This document shows positions 1 to 7,571 of a stretch of 44,198 bases of DNA, in pieces (position 1 is the first letter of the stretch; the number at the start of each line of letters is the position of its first letter). The notes under the pieces are model-generated. The model did no database searches. It worked only from the letters and a program-made list of their open reading frames with translations, and had not been told where the DNA came from. The stretch comes from Noviherbaspirillum malthae (GTDB taxonomy: Bacteria; Pseudomonadota; Gammaproteobacteria; Burkholderiales; Burkholderiaceae_D): NCBI RefSeq assembly GCF_015352985.1, contig NZ_JACYXF010000055.1, forward strand, positions 1 to 44,198, in the 5' to 3' direction. The position numbers and the translations under genes are program-made.

Positions 1-126
1 GTGGACGTGGCGCCGCGCCTGAAGACGCTGAAAGTGTCCGAGCCGCCGAAGCGCTCGGCCGGCATCGTGGTCAAGAGCGTGGAAGAGCTGGTTTCCAAGC
101 TCAAGAACGAAGCGAAGGTTATCTAA
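1..126 (+). CDS. etfB: Electron transfer flavoprotein beta subunit, C-terminal end (partial)
   Basis: The first 41 codons are the tail of a gene entering from the left edge and stopping at TAA 124-126. The residues read VDVAPRLKTLKVSEPP and then a lysine/glutamate-rich helix ending KNEAKVI, which is how EtfB proteins of proteobacteria end. The identification is supported by the gene that follows, etfA; the two are normally adjacent and co-transcribed. EtfB binds AMP and, with EtfA, carries electrons from acyl-CoA dehydrogenases to the ETF:quinone oxidoreductase. Only the last sixth of the protein is visible, so no motif of the nucleotide site can be checked. Confidence 0.88.
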   Translation: MDVAPRLKTLKVSEPPKRSAGIVVKSVEELVSKLKNEAKVI

Positions 127-134
127 GTCCTGCT

Positions 135-244
135 CCCTTCTCCCGCAGGCGGGAGAAGGGTCGGGGATGAGGGGGATTGCAATGCCTACTGCGGTTTTAA
201 CACCGCCCTCACCCCTGGCCCCTCTCCCGCTTGCGGGAGAGGGG
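135..244. repeat. Two REP-like hairpins in inverted orientation between etfB and etfA
   Basis: Hairpin 1 pairs 135-146 with 149-160 (12 bp, 2-nt loop); hairpin 2 pairs 219-230 with 233-244 (12 bp, 2-nt loop). Each stem has the core TCTCCCGC/GCGGGAGA. Hairpin 1 is followed by GGG..GGGATGAGGG and hairpin 2 is preceded by the reverse complement of nearly the same string, so the pair is one unit and its inverted copy, as in a bacterial interspersed mosaic element. It lies in the etfB-etfA mRNA and may affect relative stability of the two messages. Confidence 0.75.
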
Positions 245-294
245 ATTCATTGAATGCGAACAGGACCCCACTCTTTCAAATACGGAATTCCACC

Positions 295-1224
295 ATGACC
301 GCACTCGTCATTGCTGAACACGACAACGCTTCCCTGAAGGGCAGCACCCTCAATACCGTCACCGCGGCGGCTGCCTGCGGCGGCGACGTCCATATGCTGG
401 TTGCCGGCGCCAACTGCGGCGCAGCCGCCGAAGCCGCGTCGAAAATCGCCGGCGTATCCAAGGTGCTGGTTGCCGATGCGCCGCACTTCGCCGACGGTCT
501 GGCCGAAAACGTCGCCGAGCAGGCGCTGGCCATCGCCTCCTCCTACTCGCACATCCTCGCTCCGGCCACTGCCTACGGCAAGAACATCCTGCCGCGCGTG
601 GCCGCCAAGCTGGACGTGAGCCAGGTCTCGGAAATCACCAGGGTGGTCTCGCCCGATACCTTCGAGCGTCCGATCTATGCCGGCAATGCGATTGCCACCG
701 TGCAGTCGGCCGATCCGGTCAAGGTCATCACCGTGCGCGGCACCGGCTTCGATGCCGCAGCCACAGGCGGCAGCGCCGCAGTGGAAACCATCACTGCGGT
801 AGCCGATTCCGGCAAGTCCGCGTTCGTGTCGCGCGAAGTGGCCAAGTCCGACCGCCCCGAGCTGACCGCCGCCAAGGTGATCGTCTCCGGTGGCCGCGGC
901 ATGGGCTCTGGCGACAACTTCAAGATCCTCGAGCCGCTGGCCGACAAGCTGGGCGCAGCGATGGGCGCCTCGCGCGCGGCGGTGGATGCGGGCTTCGTGC
1001 CGAACGACTGGCAGGTGGGCCAGACCGGCAAGATCGTGGCGCCGCAGCTGTACATCGCGGTGGGCATCTCGGGCGCGATCCAGCACCTGGCGGGCATGAA
1101 GGATTCGAAGACAATCGTGGCGATCAACAAGGATCCGGAAGCGCCGATCTTCTCGGTGGCGGATTACGGCATCGTCGGCGACCTGTTCGAACTCGTCCCG
1201 CAGCTGACCAAGGAACTGGGCTGA
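295..1224 (+). CDS. etfA: Electron transfer flavoprotein alpha subunit
   Basis: The 309-residue product matches EtfA in length. The N-terminal domain begins MTALVIAEHDNASLKG, and the FAD-binding C-terminal half contains VSGGRGMGSGDNFKILEPLA, followed by GASRAAVDAGFVPNDWQVGQ, then GKIVAPQLYIAVGISGAIQH and an AINKDPEAPIFSVADYGIVG segment, all hallmark EtfA stretches. EtfA holds FAD and, with EtfB, accepts electrons from the acyl-CoA dehydrogenases, three of which are encoded in this window. The frame is open upstream to a TTG at 250, but the ATG at 295 gives the canonical N-terminus. A repeat pair separates it from etfB; a strong hairpin (1245-1276) follows. Confidence 0.96.
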   Translation: MTALVIAEHDNASLKGSTLNTVTAAAACGGDVHMLVAGANCGAAAEAASKIAGVSKVLVADAPHFADGLAENVAEQALAIASSYSHILAPATAYGKNILPRVAAKLDVSQVSEITRVVSPDTFERPIYAGNAIATVQSADPVKVITVRGTGFDAAATGGSAAVETITAVADSGKSAFVSREVAKSDRPELTAAKVIVSGGRGMGSGDNFKILEPLADKLGAAMGASRAAVDAGFVPNDWQVGQTGKIVAPQLYIAVGISGAIQHLAGMKDSKTIVAINKDPEAPIFSVADYGIVGDLFELVPQLTKELG

Positions 1225-1244
1225 GGGCTGATGCGCAATACAAA

Positions 1245-1276
1245 AAGGCAGTACGCTTCATCAAGCGTACTGCCTT
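1245..1276 (-). terminator. Rho-independent terminator of the acyl-CoA ligase; may also end etfA
   Basis: A perfect 14-bp stem (1245-1258 with 1263-1276) closes a CATC tetraloop between the convergent ends of etfA (1224) and the ligase gene (1288). Read on the minus strand the stem is followed by a run of five T (complement of AAAAA at 1242-1246), the arrangement of an intrinsic terminator for the minus-strand ligase. On the plus strand there is no comparable T run, so its action on etfA is less certain. Confidence 0.82.
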
Positions 1277-1287
1277 GAACAACCCCT

Positions 1288-2844
1288 TCAATTCACATTG
1301 CTTGCCATGCCGCGCCAGTAGGGCTCGCGCAGCCTGGTCTTGACCACCTTGCCGGCGGCCGACAGCGGCATCGCGTCGCGGAACTCGATGCTCTTCGGCG
1401 ACTTGTAACCCGCAAGCCAGCTACGGCAGTGCATGCGCAGTTCGTCCTCGCCGGCCTGCATGCCGGGCTTGAGCACCACCACCGCATGCACGGCCTCTCC
1501 CCATTGCTGGCTGGGTATGCCGATCACAGCGCACACCGACACTGCAGGATGGCGGGCAAGCACGTTTTCGACTTCGGCAGAGTACACGTTCTCGCCCCCG
1601 GTCACGATCATGTCCTTGATGCGGTCGACGATGTAGAGATGGCCATCGTCATCGATATAGCCGCCGTCGCCGCTGTGCAGCCAGCCGTCGCGCAAGGCGG
1701 CGGCGGTTTCTTCCGGCTTGTTCCAGTAGCCGAGCATCACGCAGCCGCCGCGAATGATGATTTCACCGACCGTGCCGCGCGGCAGCTCGCGGTTCTCGGC
1801 GTCGACCACCTTGATTTCGCAGGCGAAGCCGGCGCGGCCGACCGAGCGCACCAGGCCGCTCTTCCTCGCCTCAGGGCCGTGGTTGGCCGGCGGGTTGCCG
1901 CATACCGATGCCGCCGTTTCCGTCATGCCGAAGGCGCTTGCGAATTCCACGCCGGGAAACAGGTCGAGGGTGCGTTCCAGCAATGGCAGAGGGATTGGAG
2001 ATGCGCCATAACTGATGCGCCTGACGGTCGCCATCTTGCTGCGCTCGAACTGCGGATGATCGAGCAGCATCTGCAGCATGGTCGGCACGAGCATCAAATC
2101 GGTAATGCCATGCTGCTCTACCGCCTGCAGCACGGACTCGGGCGTGAACGAGGGCAGGATGACGATGGTGTTGCCGCTGATGGACTGGCCGGCGAGGCGG
2201 CCCGCGCCGCCGACATGGAAGAGCGGCGTGGCGATGAGAGAGACGCAGCCCGGCTGGCCGCCCATCTCCGCCATGCGGGCGATCGACGATATCCAGAAGT
2301 TGTCATGGCTGAGCATCACCCCCTTGGGAAAGCCGGTGGTGCCTCCGGTATACATGACGGCGGCCAGATCCATGCCATCCGACATCGCATCCGGCTCGGG
2401 CTTATTGGATGAAATCAGGTCTTCCCAGGCGGGCATGCCCTGCGGAGCGGGGGCATCGCCTGCATGGATGACGGTCCGCACGCAGGGAGCCTGCTCGCGG
2501 ATCGCATCGACCATCGGCAGAAACTGGTCGTCCACGATCAATACATGACTGCCGCAGTCTTTCAGAGAATAGGCAATCTCATTGACGCTCCAGCGCGTGT
2601 TGACCGGATTGGCTGCCGCGCCGGCCCACCAGACCGCCTGGAAATACTCGACATAGCGATCCGAATTCAATGCCAGCATCGCGACCCGGTCGCCGCGGCC
2701 GACGCCAAGGCGCTTGAGCGCGCCCGCCATGCGAGCCACCCGGTCCGCCATCCGCCGGAACGACTGCTGTCTTTCCCCGAAGATGGTGGCGATGCGTTCA
2801 GGATGGTTCTGCAGCGATCGGTGCAATCCCTGTGTCAGGTACAT
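1288..2844 (-). CDS. AMP-forming acyl-CoA ligase (ANL superfamily)
   Basis: An enzyme of 518 residues expected to activate a carboxylic acid with ATP to an acyl-AMP and then an acyl-CoA. The phosphate-binding loop YTGGTTGFPKG is at about residues 165-175, the FGMTETAAS adenine-site motif lies mid-protein, YWNKPEETAAAL and LHSGDGGYIDDDGHLYIVDR mark the hinge region, and the conserved catalytic lysine is in SAAGKVVKTRLR near the C-terminus. I chose the ATG at 2844 because AAAGGAGA precedes it and MYLTQGLHRSL is a typical family start; the frame stays open upstream. It is divergent from the racemase-like gene at 3090, with an inverted-repeat operator candidate between them. The substrate cannot be read from the sequence; medium or long branched acids are plausible from context. 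Confidence 0.9.
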   Translation of the reverse strand: MYLTQGLHRSLQNHPERIATIFGERQQSFRRMADRVARMAGALKRLGVGRGDRVAMLALNSDRYVEYFQAVWWAGAAANPVNTRWSVNEIAYSLKDCGSHVLIVDDQFLPMVDAIREQAPCVRTVIHAGDAPAPQGMPAWEDLISSNKPEPDAMSDGMDLAAVMYTGGTTGFPKGVMLSHDNFWISSIARMAEMGGQPGCVSLIATPLFHVGGAGRLAGQSISGNTIVILPSFTPESVLQAVEQHGITDLMLVPTMLQMLLDHPQFERSKMATVRRISYGASPIPLPLLERTLDLFPGVEFASAFGMTETAASVCGNPPANHGPEARKSGLVRSVGRAGFACEIKVVDAENRELPRGTVGEIIIRGGCVMLGYWNKPEETAAALRDGWLHSGDGGYIDDDGHLYIVDRIKDMIVTGGENVYSAEVENVLARHPAVSVCAVIGIPSQQWGEAVHAVVVLKPGMQAGEDELRMHCRSWLAGYKSPKSIEFRDAMPLSAAGKVVKTRLREPYWRGMASNVN

Positions 2845-2934
2845 GCCTGTGGTCTCCTTTTGTTTTGCGATCCTTGCTTTCGCAGGTGATGGTCCGCCGG
2901 ATGCAGGAATAATGGCCCGCGTAGAGGGCCGCTG

Positions 2935-2961
2935 CAATGGCGTTTCTTTCCAACGCCATTG
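2935..2961. promoter_or_regulatory. Perfect 10-bp inverted repeat, candidate operator
   Basis: CAATGGCGTT (2935-2944) and AACGCCATTG (2952-2961) are perfect reverse complements separated by 7 bp. The element lies in the 245-bp divergent region between the acyl-CoA ligase (starts 2844, minus) and the racemase-like gene (starts 3090, plus), where a dimeric repressor could control both. It has no T tail and lies upstream of both genes, so a terminator is unlikely. No regulator for it is identifiable; the AraC gene at 4565 is the nearest. Confidence 0.5.
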
Positions 2962-3025
2962 GCCAAAGTTGCCAGCGGCGGCCTCGCTGAGCATTTATGC
3001 CATCGGCAATTCAAGCATCCTGCCA

Positions 3026-3054
3026 TTGGCCGCATCCGCATGCACCCATAGAAT
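3026..3054 (+). promoter_or_regulatory. Possible sigma-70 promoter of the racemase-like gene
   Basis: TTGGCC (3026-3031) and TAGAAT (3049-3054) are 17 bp apart, fitting -35 and -10 spacing, and would start transcription about 30 nt before the ATG at 3090. The -35 box matches the consensus at only four of six positions, so this is a moderate prediction. Confidence 0.35.
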
Positions 3055-3089
3055 CGATGCATCCAGTGCGTATAGAAAGGGAGACAAGC

Positions 3090-4253
3090 ATGACGAACCG
3101 GCCGCCGCTGCAAGGCGTGAAAGTTCTTGACCTGACCCGATTGCTGCCCGGGCCGGTGTGCACCCAGCATCTGGCCGACATGGGCGCGGATGTGATCAAG
3201 ATCGAAGATACGGGCGCCGGCGATTACACCGCCGCCCCGGTCAAGGCGCTGGTCAACCGCAACAAGCGCGGCATCCGCCTCGACCTCAAGCAGCCGGCTG
3301 CAGTGCAGGTCTTCCTGGAACTGGCCAGGACTGCCGACATCATCGTGGAAGGCTTCCGCCCCGGCATTGTCGACAGGCTGGGCATCGGGTATCAGCACGT
3401 CTCGGCGATCAATCCGGGCATCGTGTATTGCAGCATCACGGGTTACGGGCAGACCGGGCCATTCCGCGATCTCGCCGGCCACGACATGAATTACGCAGGC
3501 TATGCCGGCGCGGCGGACCAGGTCGGCAGCGGCGAGTCGACACTTGCGCTGTCCAACCTGCCGATTGCCGATCTCATGGGCGGCACGCTGACTTCCGTGA
3601 TGGGCATCCTGGCGGCGCTGTTCGATTCCGCCCGTACCGGACGCGGCCGCTACCTCGACGTCGCCATCAGCGACGGCACGCTCGCGCATGCCGTGCTGCC
3701 GCTGGCCCGGGTCAACAGCGAGGGACGGGCCCGCCCCGCCGGCGCAGACAGCATATCCGGCGGCCTCCACAATTACTCGCCGTACCGCACGCGCGATGGC
3801 CGGGTGCTGGCGGTGGCCGCGCTGGAGCCGAAGTTCTGGGAACAGTTCTGCGAGGTCATCGGCAGGCCGGACCTGAAATCCTTCGACCGCCATGCCGCGC
3901 CGGAGCAGTCGCAGCAAGTACGCAGGGAAGTCGCCGCCATCGTGGCTTCTCTCACTCTCGAGGAGTGGCAGGAGAAACTGAAGGATGCGGACTGCTGCGT
4001 CACGCCCGTGCTGAAGCTGGAGGAAACCCTGCAGCATGCGCACTTCCGTGCGCGCGACATGGTGCATGAAACCACCCATCCGCAGCTTGGGCCGCTCACG
4101 CACGTCGGCTTTCCCGTGAAGATGAGCGGCTTCCGCTTTGCAGTGGAACGGCAGGCGCCGGCCCCCGGCGAACATACGCTGGAAGTCCTGCGCGAAGCCG
4201 GTTATTCGGAAGAAAGCATCGTATCGATGAGGGAAAGCCGGGCAGTACTCTGA
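3090..4253 (+). CDS. Alpha-methylacyl-CoA racemase-like protein (CaiB/BaiF family)
   Basis: A class III CoA-transferase fold protein of 387 residues. Where true CoA transferases carry a YDxxxQAxSG motif, this one has AGHDMNYAGYAG (His131, Asp132), and an aspartate follows 30 residues later in LPIADLMGG (Asp161). The His/Asp pair with this spacing is the catalytic pair of alpha-methylacyl-CoA racemases, which epimerise the 2-methyl centre of branched acyl-CoAs so that dehydrogenases specific for the S form can act. The ATG at 3090 follows AAAGGGAGA and gives the family start MTNRPPLQGVKVLDLTRLLP. It is divergent from an acyl-CoA ligase and upstream of a beta-oxidation block. A transferase role is not excluded without an alignment. 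Confidence 0.72.
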   Translation: MTNRPPLQGVKVLDLTRLLPGPVCTQHLADMGADVIKIEDTGAGDYTAAPVKALVNRNKRGIRLDLKQPAAVQVFLELARTADIIVEGFRPGIVDRLGIGYQHVSAINPGIVYCSITGYGQTGPFRDLAGHDMNYAGYAGAADQVGSGESTLALSNLPIADLMGGTLTSVMGILAALFDSARTGRGRYLDVAISDGTLAHAVLPLARVNSEGRARPAGADSISGGLHNYSPYRTRDGRVLAVAALEPKFWEQFCEVIGRPDLKSFDRHAAPEQSQQVRREVAAIVASLTLEEWQEKLKDADCCVTPVLKLEETLQHAHFRARDMVHETTHPQLGPLTHVGFPVKMSGFRFAVERQAPAPGEHTLEVLREAGYSEESIVSMRESRAVL

Positions 4254-4564
4254 ACCCCGTTTTGCGGCGAACGAATTGCATTGAAGAACGATTTCTCCAT
4301 TGCATCGGATGCCGGTCACACGACCTGCACTTAATCAGCGCTGAACGCTCGCTTTGCAAAAAACGAATTGTTCTACTTCGGCATTTCGGCAATCCTTGGC
4401 TTTCCAGATGCAGGAAAGCAGTCCTGCACAGATTCTGCCGGAAGTGCTCCAGGAGAATGCTCCCGGTATAGCCCAGGAAAGAACTTGCCATGCAGCCATG
4501 TGCCGGGCGATCGTATACACTGTGGTTTCCAAAGCAAAAACGGTTGCCCAGGTTTTCGACGAAC
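4254..4564. other. Intergenic region upstream of the AraC regulator, with a spaced direct repeat
   Basis: No gene is seen in these 311 bases. The main structure is a direct repeat of TTTGC-N4-AACGAATTG at 4261-4278 and 4353-4370 (given separately). No convincing -35/-10 pair was found; TATACA at 4514-4519 is a possible -10 box without a well-placed partner. Confidence 0.6.
4261..4370. promoter_or_regulatory. Two direct repeats TTTGC-N4-AACGAATTG, candidate AraC-type binding sites
   Basis: TTTGC (4261-4265) N4 AACGAATTG (4270-4278) is repeated as TTTGC (4353-4357) N4 AACGAATTG (4362-4370). All 14 defined positions match, the spacer differs, and both copies are on the same strand, 92 bp apart. 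Direct, bipartite sites are what AraC-family regulators usually bind, and the downstream gene at 4565 encodes one, so autoregulation is the natural inference. Confidence 0.45.
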
Positions 4565-5620
4565 ATGACGGTTACCCACAACACCATTGCGATTGCCCAG
4601 GTCGAGCAGATACTGCAGGGCGTGCGCGAGCAGGGAAGAGACGTTGCCGACATTCTGCGCCGCTCGGATATCTCGCCGGCGCTGCTTGACTCACCGTTGT
4701 CGCGCGTATCCCAGTCGCAATACACCTCGCTCATCCGTACCCTGACCCGCGTCACCCAGGACGAGCTCTGGGGCCTTTGCTCGCATCCCGTAAAGATAGG
4801 CACTTTCGCGCGCAACTGCCGCGCGCTGGTCCATTGCCGTACGCTGCATGAAGTGCTTGTCGAGGGTTTCCGCTTCTATCATTTGGTCCTCCAGGACATT
4901 GTGCCGCGCCTGCGCATCGAAGGCGACATCGCACACGTCGTTCTCCAGGCGCGCGCCGAGCGGAATGCGAAACTGCGCTACGTCGAGCGCACCTTCATGT
5001 TCTTTACCTTCGGTCTCGCCTGCTGGATGGTGGCCAGGCGCATACCGCTGCAATGGGTGGATTACTGCAATCTGGACGAAAACCTGTCCTCCGATGCGTT
5101 CAAGGTTTTCCAGGCGCCTGTGCGCTATCAGGACAACCAGGTGGGATTCCGGTTCGAAAAACGATGGCTCGATCTCCCGGTCGTGCAGAATGCGCAGAGC
5201 GTCGAGGAATTCCTGGAGCAGGCGCCGGCCAGCCTGCTGGTGAAATATCGTGATCATGCGAATGTGACCGAACGCATCAGGCGCATCCTGCGGCGCCATC
5301 TCGAAGGCGAGATGCTTTCGCTGGAGGAGGTGAGCAAATCGCTCGGCGTGACGCCGCAGACCTTGCGGCGGCGCCTGCAGGACGAAGGCCAGGGCTATCA
5401 GGCGATCAAGGATGATCTGCGGCGCGATGCGGCGATCGAGTACCTGTCGCGGCCGGACCTGACGCTGATCGAAATCGCCAACATGGTCGGCTTTTCCGAG
5501 CCGAGCACCTTCCACCGCGCCTTCAAGAAATGGACCGGCGTCGCCCCCGGCGAATACCGCAATACGCGTCTGCATGCTCCGGCCGGCCGGCATGCCGGAA
5601 CGTCGTCCGCCGAACTCTGA
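4565..5620 (+). CDS. AraC-family transcriptional regulator (OruR/ArgR-like architecture)
   Basis: A regulator of 351 residues. The N-terminal two thirds resembles the arabinose-binding-like domain found in OruR-type AraC proteins. The C-terminal AraC HTH pair spans about residues 240-340, with SLEEVSKSLGVTPQTLRRRL as the first helix-turn-helix and LIEIANMVGFSEPSTFHRAF followed by KKWTGVAPGEYR as the second, the usual AraC signature. The ATG at 4565 (MTVTHNTIAIAQ) is preferred over an upstream start at 4490, since the added residues look non-conserved. It stands alone between the racemase-like gene and the large acyl-CoA block at 5903 on the same strand and probably regulates one or both. The effector is unknown. 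Confidence 0.88.
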   Translation: MTVTHNTIAIAQVEQILQGVREQGRDVADILRRSDISPALLDSPLSRVSQSQYTSLIRTLTRVTQDELWGLCSHPVKIGTFARNCRALVHCRTLHEVLVEGFRFYHLVLQDIVPRLRIEGDIAHVVLQARAERNAKLRYVERTFMFFTFGLACWMVARRIPLQWVDYCNLDENLSSDAFKVFQAPVRYQDNQVGFRFEKRWLDLPVVQNAQSVEEFLEQAPASLLVKYRDHANVTERIRRILRRHLEGEMLSLEEVSKSLGVTPQTLRRRLQDEGQGYQAIKDDLRRDAAIEYLSRPDLTLIEIANMVGFSEPSTFHRAFKKWTGVAPGEYRNTRLHAPAGRHAGTSSAEL

Positions 5621-5902
5621 TTCAACGCTTCCGTGCGCGCCGGTGCCGATGTAACGGCATGTGATCGCAAGTAAGCAGTAGCAACGGCAGCGGCCGTGCT
5701 TCCAATCGTTAACTTCCAGCATTCTTCCATCGCCGGCATGACCATGCCTGCGACCGTCATGCCGTCTGCATTCTTCGTACAAGCGACGGGCTGAGATTTT
5801 TAGCCAATGCATTTTGTCGCCGTACGCCATTGTTCGCCCTGGCGCACGCAGGCACTCTACGCATATCGCGACACCAGATCAATTTCGAGAGGAGAATCCG
5901 CA

Positions 5903-7087
5903 GTGAGCCGAAAAGTACATGTAGTCGGTGTGGGCATGATCCCGTTCACCAAGCCTGGCGCAAGCGAGCCTTATCACGTCATGGGCGCACGCGCCGCGAA
6001 GCAGGCGCTCGAAGATGCGCGCATGGATTTCAATCTCGTCGAGCAAGCCTATTGCGGCTATGTCTACGGCGACTCCACCTCCGGCCAGGCGGCGGTGTAC
6101 GGCGTGGGCCTGAGCGGCATTCCGGTTTTCAACGTCAACAACAACTGCTCCAGCGGGTCTTCCGCATTGTTCCTCGGACGCCAGGCGATCGAAAGCGGCG
6201 CGGCGGAATGCGTGCTGGTGCTCGGCTTCGACCAGATGAATCCCGGCGCGCTGAAGGGCGCCTATGACGACCGCCCCTCGCCGATGTCGCGCTTCATCGA
6301 CTCGATGACGGAAGTGCAGGGTTACCAGGACGGCACGCCGCGCGCCGCGCAATTCTTCGGCGGCGCGGGACGCGCACACATGGAACGCTTCGGCACCAAG
6401 GCCGAGACCTTCGCCCGCATTTCGGTCAAAGCACGCCAGCATGCCGCGCGCAATCCGCTGGCAATCTTCCGCCAGACCGTGACGCTCGACGAAGTCATGG
6501 CGGCGCCCAAAGTGTTCGATCCGCTTACTCGCCTGCAATGCTGCCCGCCGACCTGCGGTTCGGCCGCCGCCATCCTGGCGTCGGAAGAATTTGCGAAGAA
6601 GCATGGACTGGATACACGCGTGTTCATTGCCGCGCAAGCCATGACGACCGACACCCCCAGCACCTTCCATTCCGGCGACATGCGCCGTGTGGTCGGCTAC
6701 GACATGACCGCTGCGGCTGCAGGCAGGGTTTATGAAGCCGCAGGAGTGGGTCCCGAGGACGTGGACGTGGTCGAACTGCACGACTGCTTCACCGCCAATG
6801 AACTGATCACCTATGAAGGACTCGGCCTGACGGCTGAAGGCACCGCGGAGAAATTCATTCTCGACGGCGACAATACCTACGGCGGCAAGGTTGTGACCAA
6901 TCCATCGGGCGGTCTTTTGTCGAAGGGGCATCCGCTTGGCGCCACCGGTCTGGCCCAGTGCGCGGAACTCGTATGGCAGCTGCGCGGACAGGCCGACCAG
7001 CGCCAGGTGGAAGGTGCACGCATCGCGCTGCAGCACAACCTCGGCCTCGGCGGTGCTTGCGTGGTCACCATGTATCAGGCGGCGTAA
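5903..7087 (+). CDS. SCP-x-type thiolase (acetyl-CoA acyltransferase), active-site residues intact
   Basis: This 394-residue member of the SCP-x/lipid-transfer thiolase family should cleave a 3-ketoacyl-CoA with CoA. The catalytic set is complete: nucleophile Cys82 in NNNCSSGSSAL, His293 in VELHDCFTANE, His343 in LLSKGHPLGATG and Cys386 in LGLGGACVV. The start is a GTG at 5903 behind GAGAGGAGAA, giving MSRKVHVVGVGMIPF; the frame extends upstream to 5807 without homology-like sequence. It opens a run of closely spaced plus-strand genes ending near 17071. SCP-x thiolases accept 2-methyl-branched 3-ketoacyl-CoAs better than FadA does, which fits the racemase-like neighbour. Contrast with the second family member at 14261, which lacks the cysteine. 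Confidence 0.9.
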   Translation: MSRKVHVVGVGMIPFTKPGASEPYHVMGARAAKQALEDARMDFNLVEQAYCGYVYGDSTSGQAAVYGVGLSGIPVFNVNNNCSSGSSALFLGRQAIESGAAECVLVLGFDQMNPGALKGAYDDRPSPMSRFIDSMTEVQGYQDGTPRAAQFFGGAGRAHMERFGTKAETFARISVKARQHAARNPLAIFRQTVTLDEVMAAPKVFDPLTRLQCCPPTCGSAAAILASEEFAKKHGLDTRVFIAAQAMTTDTPSTFHSGDMRRVVGYDMTAAAAGRVYEAAGVGPEDVDVVELHDCFTANELITYEGLGLTAEGTAEKFILDGDNTYGGKVVTNPSGGLLSKGHPLGATGLAQCAELVWQLRGQADQRQVEGARIALQHNLGLGGACVVTMYQAA

Positions 7088-7108
7088 GCGGAATAGGGAG
7101 GCGAAATC

Positions 7109-7552
7109 ATGATCGACAGGAGCCATATCGGGCATGTGATGCCGCGCTACACGGTGGATGTCGAGAAGGGGCGCCTGCGCTTCTTCTCCAAGGCCATCGG
7201 CCAGGCCGACCCGGTCTACACCGACGAGGCGGCCGCGCGCGAGGCCGGTCATCCGGCGCTGCCGGTGCCGCCGACGTTTCTTTTCTGCCTTGAAATGGAT
7301 GCGCCCAATCCTGCTGCGGTGCGGGAACTGCTGGGCATCGATATCGGCAAGGTGCTGCACGGCGAGCAGAGCTTTACCTATCACGCGATGGCCTATGCCG
7401 GTGACCGCCTGAGCTTCGAGCAGCGCATCTCCGATATCTACGACAAGAAGAACGGTGCGCTTGAATTCGTGGTGCGCGATACGCGGGTGACCAATCAGGA
7501 CGGCGCGCTTGTCGCCGAACTGCGCGGGGTGACCGTGGTGCGCAACGTGTAA
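7109..7552 (+). CDS. MaoC-like N-terminal (FAS1-type dehydratase) hot-dog domain protein
   Basis: A 147-residue hot-dog protein of the FAS1-DH/MaoC N-terminal type (RFFSKAIGQADPVYTDEAAA, then PPTFLFCLEM, then HGEQSFTYHAMAYAGDRL). It lacks the hydratase-2 motif G-D-x-N-P-x-H, which is instead present in the next gene, 19 bp downstream. In related systems such split MaoC proteins pair into a double-hot-dog (R)-specific enoyl-CoA hydratase, the N-type half shaping the acyl pocket and the other half supplying catalysis. A GGGAGG ribosome site precedes the ATG. The pair would hydrate the enoyl-CoA made by an acyl-CoA dehydrogenase of the same operon. Confidence 0.85.
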   Translation: MIDRSHIGHVMPRYTVDVEKGRLRFFSKAIGQADPVYTDEAAAREAGHPALPVPPTFLFCLEMDAPNPAAVRELLGIDIGKVLHGEQSFTYHAMAYAGDRLSFEQRISDIYDKKNGALEFVVRDTRVTNQDGALVAELRGVTVVRNV

Positions 7553-7571
7553 GTCTGCAAAAGGGACGACA

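Noticed and set aside
5735..5748. Short palindrome GGCATG-AC-CATGCC upstream of the thiolase gene as an operator
   Set aside because: The arms are only 6 bp and related hexamers are frequent in the surrounding GC-rich DNA, so chance is likely.
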